Positions 50,250 to 64,000 of a stretch of 64,000 nucleotides of DNA are shown here, piece by piece (the stretch's first letter is position 1; each line of letters begins with the position of its first letter). The notes under the pieces were generated by a model. The model was not told where the DNA came from. It saw nothing but the letters and a program-made list of their open reading frames with translations, and did not search any database. This DNA is from Nissolia schottii (Eukaryota; Streptophyta; Magnoliopsida; Fabales; Fabaceae), in assembly GCA_003254905.1 (NCBI GenBank), contig QANU01001174.1, positions 71,693 through 135,692 of the forward strand, read 5' to 3'. A program made the position numbers and the translations under genes.

Positions 50250-52401
50250 TTAAAATTATGTTTAAGTATGATTAGTGGCGAAATGCGTACTTTGTTTCTC
50301 AAAGTCCTGAACATTAACAGAGAAATGTTGTTTAAAGGCCAAAATATCCAAACATCTATAATAACATTTAGTAAGATCACAAAATACAATAAAAAAAATT
50401 TAATGCTCTTCATTAAATATTTCTCTTTCTTACTTTCAATCTCTTCATTCTATTTAAAATATGTAGATGTCAACATAATAAAAAATATATATATATATAT
50501 ATATAATAAAAATAGATATTAATATATTTTTTATCTAGATATCAATGTTATGAAAGAAGAACGTTGATACAGGCTTCGAAGAGGATCCAATTCATACCAT
50601 TTACACAACCCCAAAGCAAAGAGAACTAAATAATAATAATAATAAATCATAAAGACATAAAAGAATGTGCCTTGCTTCTTTATTTCTCTTGATAAGTCGA
50701 TAGTCTGCAACTTTTTTTGTGTGTATATATGGGATACAATGATGGTACTAACAATGTGTTTTATGAGAGTGTGTGGTGTTGTGTTTGAGGTGTTTGGTTG
50801 CTTTGATTTTGGGCCTCGACTTTGTTGGTTCGAGTTGAGTTAGGGACTAAAATGATCCCTAAATCTTAATCATAGAAAAAATAGTGTATGATTTATATTA
50901 TTCTTAATAAATTTGTTTTCGTTTACCTTAACTGTGATTGAATATATAGTATGTTATCTGAAATTATGATATGATTATGATGAGACTACTATTATGTTAT
51001 GGTATTATGATTGTTGTCTTTGATTGTGTTAGCATGCATATAAATGTATATTATCGTGCATTATATAAGGGTATTATAAGATTATGAATAGGAGATAATG
51101 ATAATGATAACAATAACACAAGTCGTCTTTTGAAAAGGAACTATAAACATTTTTAAAATAACACCCTTATAGATATTAAGATGTTCATAATATGATGCTT
51201 CCTTTGTGAAGCAAGTCATTCGGGTCAGTGGAGGTTAGATAGCCACCTTGATTGACCTCGTGTTTGTTTAGGTGTTGTACCTTGGGAGATATGGGGGGTT
51301 CAGGAAGGCTGACACTTCCTTTAGGCTAATACAGTTAGCTAGCCGCTTCTACTAACATAGTTAGTTGGTCTTTACACTATATATGTTGTGGTTCACTACA
51401 TATGTTGTGGTTCACTACCACGGATTGAGCCCTAAGTCCTTTTTAAAACGAAGTTGTATGGTGTTAGGAGGAAAATTTCCACCATGGATAGTGAAGGGAA
51501 GTTATGGAATGGAATGTTAATGATAAATGTGTTGATTACATTCATGCATGATGTTATTCATTCCTTTTGTTTCTATACTATTTACTTATTCCCTATGATT
51601 TTATACTATTGAACTGTACCTGTTTATATATGTGTATGTTAGGTTGAAGGAAAAACTAGGATAACTTGTAACTGGCTAGGACTAGGTCAAGATAATAAAT
51701 GAATTTTATATGCATGATCACTTAGAGACATCCTGAACGACAGAACTTGATGCGAAAATATTTAGTTTGTGCTCAGGATACCCGCTAAGAAACTTGTTTT
51801 CTCATTCCCTCTTCATATTTGATTCTAGATTCTAATGGAGTTTATATGCTATGTGAAGGAGGAGGATTCAGTCATCTCAGAAGGTAGTTTTGACTTTGCA
51901 CAAGATGTCATTGTATCAGAGCCTCAATGACGATATCGCAGCTATAGAGGAGAAGAATGTTTGAGAACGGAGAAGATGTAGCTACCAGTATATCTTGTGA
52001 ACTCTTACATTCAAAGGAATGGCTGACCGAGCAGAGAAACGAAAGACATTATGATAGAGGAAGCGTTCGAGGTTTCTGAAGAATATGGTCAATACGTGAT
52101 GATATATCCTGCAAAGACCTTTAACCATAAAAGGAATGTTTATAGTATTTGCCTAGACAACAAGAATGAGCTAAAGCATTTAGAAGAATTTCGTAGATAC
52201 GAGCGATAGTTGAAGGATTTTTCAGCGTCACCTTGTTCCCTGATTACATAGCAATTAAAGATATCTCTGTTATTAAGCCCATGTATATACTATTATCTAT
52301 TTACATGTTGTAGACGAGCAAGCTGGTAGTTATGCTCCTCATCGTGCTATTATTTTGTTTTCATATCTTGAACCATGTGTATATTCTTTTATATACATAC
52401 A

Positions 52402-52449
<48 letters not shown>

Positions 52450-53155
52450 ATGAGTTTTTTTTTTCTACGGTATGCTTGTGTTGATCTTCTAGTGTTGTTC
52501 CATCTATTGTTTCGTGTAGTTATGGTTGACCATATCCTTATCTATGTTTATATTCTAGGATGTATGACTAACGTTTTCAAAAAAGATTTTATTTCATTTA
52601 AAATTCCCATATTTATAAAGTTACTTATTTAACAAATTAAGTCTAAAGTAAGTAATACTATAAAGTAACAATTTGTGAGTATTAATTATGACTTAAACAT
52701 AATTAGTTAGCTAGAGTGTTACATCAATATTATTTAAACTTTGTTAAATTAAAAGTAATTGATTTTTATACCTAATAAATTAATCGGTAGAGTTATTAAT
52801 ATTGATTTATTTTTGTAATTAATACTAATTAGTATATTTATCAAAATATTAAAGTGGGTGATAAGAGTTACAATAAACAAAAGATTAACACAATTGTGAA
52901 GTAACGACTATTTAAGAATATCAAAATAAAATCGTTAGAAATGGTGTGATGTTAGACATTTGGTTATGACAATATTCACCTGTTAAATTTCCTTTATACA
53001 CTTTTATTTTATCTTGCTCTTAGTCTATCTCTTATCGTAGCACATCGTCTAAAGATGACAAGCACAGTTGTTCATTCAATCTTTTAAATTTATGTTGTCG
53101 TTGTCTTCTTTGGGTTTCTTATGTTAATGAGCTCAAAAACATTTATGTCTTCTTG
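50250..53155. other. Intergenic, no gene; ATAC/AT microsatellite at 52391-52450
   Basis: AT-rich. 51200-52250 is less AT-rich and looks like old retroelement sequence, including a direct repeat of TATGTTGTGGTTCACTAC at 51382 and 51401, but no protein motif or LTR pair could be defined. The microsatellite is (ATAC)n followed by (AT)n. Confidence 0.45.
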
Positions 53156-53162
53156 TTACACC

Positions 53163-54029
53163 CAGGGGGGTGAAAATAGGTCACAAAGTTTGTAGGGTTT
53201 GTGCCTAACCTATTTAAGAAAAAGGCCAAACCCATGTTTTTTTTTTAAAACCTGTTTAAGTAAAGAGATAATATTTATATGGATTTTACTAAAAAAATTA
53301 AACATACATTACCTTCACTAAGACGCAAATTAGAGACACTCACTATATCAAGGCAATGCCTTAATTACTAGATTAGTATTACTTTTTTTGATATTTTATA
53401 CAAACATATTTATTTATCTTATATTTTTTAAAATTATGTCATTGATATAAATAATTTGTTATTTTTAAGGCACTTGACAATGAACAAGGCGAGGAGATCA
53501 TATTGAAGATTTGATACTTTGGTGAATAATTGCTAGTTGCTGGTGATTAAACAAACCAAGCATGATTGCTCTTGTCTTGTTTGTGTGTTTTATTTAATTG
53601 TTTGTGTTAGATTAATGTGTTTAGATGTTTCATTATTGGAAGTTTGAATTTATGTTGTTGATGATGAGACATTTTTCTTGATCTATGGAGTTGCAATTTC
53701 GATTGATGTATGAATTTTTGTTTAAATATTAGATTGTTGTTGCAATTTAGATTTTTGTTGATCTATTAGATTATTGATCTATGGATGTTGAATTTTTATT
53801 TACATGATAAACAGGTCATAATAAATAGGTCATGATAAACAGATCAAACAACAGAGTTTTGGTTAAAAAAAGCAAGCATATCAGACTCCAGGCCATAGGT
53901 CAGGCCTCCTAAACAAACTAGACCAAGCCGAAAAAAAAACATTTAATAGTCAACAAACCATGCACAGGCCAAAAAATAATGAGACAGACTTGACCTGTTA
54001 AGGGTCTGGCATGACCTATTCTCATCCCC
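53163..54029. mobile_element. Non-autonomous hAT-like element
   Basis: The left end CAGGGGGGTGAAAATAGGTC and the inverse of the right end (GGGGATGAGAATAGGTCATG) form imperfect terminal repeats beginning with the CAGGG typical of hAT elements. TTACACC flanks both sides (53156-53162 and 54030-54036), close to the 8-bp hAT target duplication. The 867-bp interior has no transposase. Confidence 0.65.
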
Positions 54030-54039
54030 TTACACCTGT

Positions 54040-56990
54040 TTATTTAATTTGTTCTTTACTTTTTTAAAAATCCAATTTTATTCTCTATCTTTTACATCGT
54101 ATTTATTTTCATCCTCTGTCTTTTAAATCATTGTCATTTCAGTCTCTTTAACGTTTGAAATCATTATTATTTTGGTCCTAATCAATTTTAATTAAAATTG
54201 TTGTCAAGACTGAGTTTTGTTTTACCCCCACCCAAAATCTTTCAAATTAGTTCTTGAAATATTTGTGAAAGTTGTAGATTTTTGTTGTCTTTAAAATAAA
54301 CATTAGTTGACTCAATTGCACTTGGCATGAACAAATTACGACTCAATAAAATAAAGACGAAAATGAGTGTAATATAAAAGAGATGGAGAAATTGAATTTT
54401 TTTTAAAAGTACGCGACCAAATTAAATAAATAACTATAATATAATTAGAGGAAAAAAAAGTATTTTGGCCACTCCACGTATCCATCTTTACTTATCCATG
54501 TGGTGTTAGCTATTATTTGATTATCTTATGGTTTTTTCTTATCATATCATGTGATTTGTCTGCGATCACTTTTTCTTATTCCTTGTGATATCTTTGTACT
54601 TTAAGAGTGAGCTTCAATATTATTCTTTCTAACAATGCTGTATGGCATCGCACATGTAATACTGGAATGGACAATTTTTCTTTCCGCCATCTTATATGCT
54701 ACATTTTGGGTTCACATTCATTTGTAACTACCAATTTATTTCACAATAAAGGAAGGTGCTTATTGTGCCTGAGGCAGTGAGATTACTACAATACAAAGTG
54801 TCACTATTGAATTTGTGATAACAATCTTGCTTTATCTTGTTCCCAGTCTCTGATCAGCATGTCACCTGAACATGACAAACTCCATTGTTCATTCAGCTAT
54901 TTCAATTCGCATTGTCCTTGCCTTCCTTTAGTTTCTCTCTGTGTGATTTGTCCAATGTGACGATGTTCTCCACATAGCACTTATAATTGTGCCATTGCGC
55001 GTACATGATACTTTCAACCTAGTCCCACTGGCCGTGCAAATTTGTTTCTCGTGGTTTTCAATTTTAATGTCGACAACAAATAATCAACAAATCCTCTTGT
55101 GAGAATCTTATGTTATCTTTGTATCAAGAATATTTTGTTTAAATTTTGACAAACTAAACTAATTGTTGTTTTGTTTTGACAAATACCTAATTCTATTGAC
55201 AACCTACAACATTATAAAGACTAGTCAATGTCAAAAAGATAGTTCTCAACAAAATTGACAATATCCTTGTCAACGTCAAGAAAACTATTCTCAATGAACC
55301 TGATAATATCATTGTCAATGTCATGAAGATGATTCTCAACGAACTTGACATTGTATGTCTGATGTCGATAATGACAATTCTCAATAAACTCGTGATTATT
55401 GATAAAGAAATTAAAAACGAAAGTAGAGAGAAAGATAAGAATCAATGGGGAAAAATAGAAAAATAATTAACTTGCTTTATAAATAAACAAGAAATTTAAA
55501 AGAAGTATGATGGGAGGGAGAAGTAAAGTAAATGGAAATGAGTTTTAAGATTAATATATTTGGGTTTCTGACGGCTCGAGAATGTCATTGTCACGTGGTT
55601 TGAGCGCTTACATGAATTTTCCCTTTCGCAAATCCTAAGAACTGCTTAGATTGTGGTCTTGAGCCTGCTTATTTACCGTACAAGAAAAAGATAACCGTTT
55701 TCAACGGTTACTTGCTATTGCAGACTGACTTTGGTTATCACGGGTACTAGCCTTGAAAGTGTTTTTTTACTTGATCTATTGGCGCCAAACGTCCATTGCT
55801 CCATTTGAATTTGAATCTAAATTTGAATTTGCTCGCCTTCTGACTTCATCGACGTGCTTATCACGTGACTTCCTTGCGCCATCATTTTGTGATATGCTAA
55901 ACCTTTCCAAAATGCTAGTAAGTGTCCTCGTCGACCATATGAGCACCGATCCGCCTTTTTGCTTCTTATCTTTTATTTGAATTACTCATAACTATTAAAA
56001 TATAATAAAAATATTTGAGATAATAGGTGTAATGTATAACATACATATAAATTTAACAAAAAAAAATTTACATACATACATATGGACCATGTTGGGCGTT
56101 CTGAGTAGTTGCACAAACTCACCCTTAACAACAACCGAGTTACTTTTAATGTGAGCATGTCCAACCCGATTTTTAAATATAACAGGTGAGTCTCGACCAG
56201 GTCATGAACACTCCTACAATCAACTAAGGTATCAAGAGCTCGGACAAATTTTGACGAGGTGCGGAAGCCGTTCAAACAAGTTTTTTATTTTCCTTCCGTG
56301 TTATGCTTCTTTTGCAACTCTCAAAAAAATAATTTATGGTAGGTCTCTTGAAAGGAAATACAAAATTAAAATAAGCCAGGGCCTGTTTGTTTATATTTTG
56401 ACAAACGGACAGCTTATCTTCTTGAGACATTTAAAAAGTAACACTGCTTCTATCAGAAGTTATATTGTACCTCTCAAACTTTAACTCAGAGGGACACTTG
56501 GTCTATTGGCCAAAGATCCTAGAGTAGTACTGTCCACAGAATTAGTTGGGCAAGATGTTGGCTAAGGTAATGACACTAAGGTAACATCAATCAAACTAGC
56601 CATATTTATCTTTCTTCGAACGAATTCGAGATCTTCTTCGGTCGTCCAATTCCAAATAAAAAGAAAAGAAATAGGGACAAATAATAATTCAAGAAATACC
56701 AACTCTTACGAGTTAGTACAAGGCACTTTAGAGAATGCATTGTTATACATCTCTATACAGCTTCCAGCCAACATTTTCTAAAAGTTTGAATCATTAATAC
56801 CCCCTCCTAAATTTTACAGTGTCCCCTTGGTTTTTTTCTCCCGGCCCTACAACCCTGTTAGTCTAAAACTGTAAAAATGTGAACGACAAGAGATTCTACC
56901 TTTGTTAGGTATGCCTCGGTAAAGGTAAGACTATGATGGTAAATAATGTTAATCCATGGTTCCTAGCTTCAATGGTATCTGAACTATGCG
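54040..56990. other. Intergenic, no gene
   Basis: AT-rich sequence between the hAT-like element and the UBP5 3' end. The only ordered structure is the 45-bp minisatellite at 55224. The stretch from about 56700 to 57007 should hold the UBP5 3' UTR. Confidence 0.5.
55224..55375 (-). repeat. 45-bp tandem repeat
   Basis: Units start at 55224, 55269 and 55314 (GTCAATGTC/GTCAACGTC), with a partial unit beyond. The period is exactly 45. On the minus strand it reads as a 15-residue repeat of the form FVENHLHDIDNDIIR. No start codon, domain or known family is evident. Confidence 0.75.
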
Positions 56991-57007
56991 CGACTCTACC
57001 ATTATGT

Positions 57008-63387
<6,380 letters not shown>

Positions 63388-63507
63388 CTAAAGAAAATAT
63401 CAAAACGTGTGATAAAGAAGGTATTAAGAAATACATATTCTGAATGTTAATATAGAATCAAGAACTACCTTCAAGGGTCAGTATTAAGAAATAATACTAA
63501 CAAATTA

Positions 63508-63790
63508 TACTGCAACAACCATCCCACTAGGTGGAGTTAGCTACAAGATCAAAAGACACTATAGTATCCAATCACAAATCATGTTTATAGACAAACTATG
63601 TAAATTTAAATCTTTATTTATAGATACGCCAATAGCTTTGCTTGATCTCCCTCTACCTCTAACTGTTGGACTTGGACTATCTTCCATTTGACCTACTCTC
63701 CTTATTAGGACTTCTACATTTCTTCTCCATACGTGATCAAACCACCTAAGACTAGGTTGAACTACATGTTGAATCGGCAAAAATTATTCT
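63508..63790 (-). mobile_element. RTE-type LINE 3' fragment in a UBP5 intron
   Basis: The minus strand encodes SLRWFDHVWRRNVEVLIRRV, then MEDSPSPTVRGRGRSSKAI and INKDLNLHSLSINM. This is the C-terminal polyprotein end of plant RTE LINEs. It is followed by CCACCTAGTGGGATGGTTG at 63528-63510. It is truncated at its 5' side. Confidence 0.75.
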
Positions 63791-63924
63791 GTGATTACAT
63801 ACAATACAACTATAATGCTATATTTAGAAAATGTTTATTTTTTTTAAAAAATGGTCTTCCTAGCGCCAGCCTTAAAAAGTGATCATCTACTCAAATCAAA
63901 CTTATCCAATTGTTGTAGAAAAGG

Positions 63925-63975
63925 GTTCGATCTCCACCTAGTGGAAGAAGGCTTTGTTGTTGTTGCAAACAGAGG
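63925..63975 (+). repeat. RTE/SINE-type 3' tail, plus orientation
   Basis: CCACCTAGTGGAAGAAGGCTTTG followed by TTGTTGTTG. It is a further copy of the same tail near the right window edge, in opposite orientation to the LINE at 63508-63790. Confidence 0.5.
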
Positions 63976-64000
63976 TTCACTCAACTCATAAGGACCAAAG

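Overview
The window is plant nuclear DNA, strongly AT-rich. It carries five multi-exon protein genes with GT-AG introns, separated by long repeat-filled intergenic stretches. Gene content (YABBY factor, PB1-MUSTANG transposase, strictosidine-synthase-like protein) and the mix of CACTA, hAT, TRIM-like LTR, RTE-LINE and L1-LINE debris point to a eudicot. A legume is my guess, but I cannot prove the family from sequence alone. No operon, CRISPR array, rRNA or convincing tRNA is present.

Layout. (1) 1-6071 minus: RFC1, the large subunit of the replication clamp loader, with its 3' end off the left edge. (2) 8329-12621 minus: a strictosidine-synthase-like membrane-anchored protein. Its 2.4 kb first intron holds an RTE LINE that is itself interrupted by a piece of an EF-1alpha gene. 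(3) 12.7-26.9 kb: gene-free. It holds a CACTA element (14719-16574, TSD TAT), a TRIM-like LTR element (18367-19480), MITE-like elements, a solo LTR (21264-21748, perfect TSD ATACT) and a CpG-rich palindrome cluster. (4) 27043-32647 plus: a YABBY2-like transcription factor gene whose third intron carries two copies of one MITE in inverted orientation. (5) 32.7-46.9 kb: gene-poor, with a second TRIM-like element in opposite orientation (36437-37286), two arrays of short hairpins (38.8-39.1 and 40.1-40.3 kb) and a decayed L1 LINE (42.4-44.0 kb). (6) 46997-49376 minus: a MUSTANG-type domesticated Mutator transposase with an N-terminal PB1 domain. (7) 50.3-57.0 kb: gene-free, with a hAT-like element and a 45-bp minisatellite. 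(8) 57008-63387 minus: a UBP5-like ubiquitin-specific protease, whose 5' exons lie off the right edge.

The genes are independent eukaryotic units (DNA replication, an apoplast/secretory-type beta-propeller, organ polarity, transposase-derived regulation, deubiquitination) and do not form a pathway. The most unusual material is non-coding. Two LTR elements of opposite orientation and diverged LTRs share one internal minisatellite. An inverted MITE pair lies inside the YABBY pre-mRNA. An EF-1alpha fragment is spliced into a LINE. Several palindrome arrays have no family name that I can supply.
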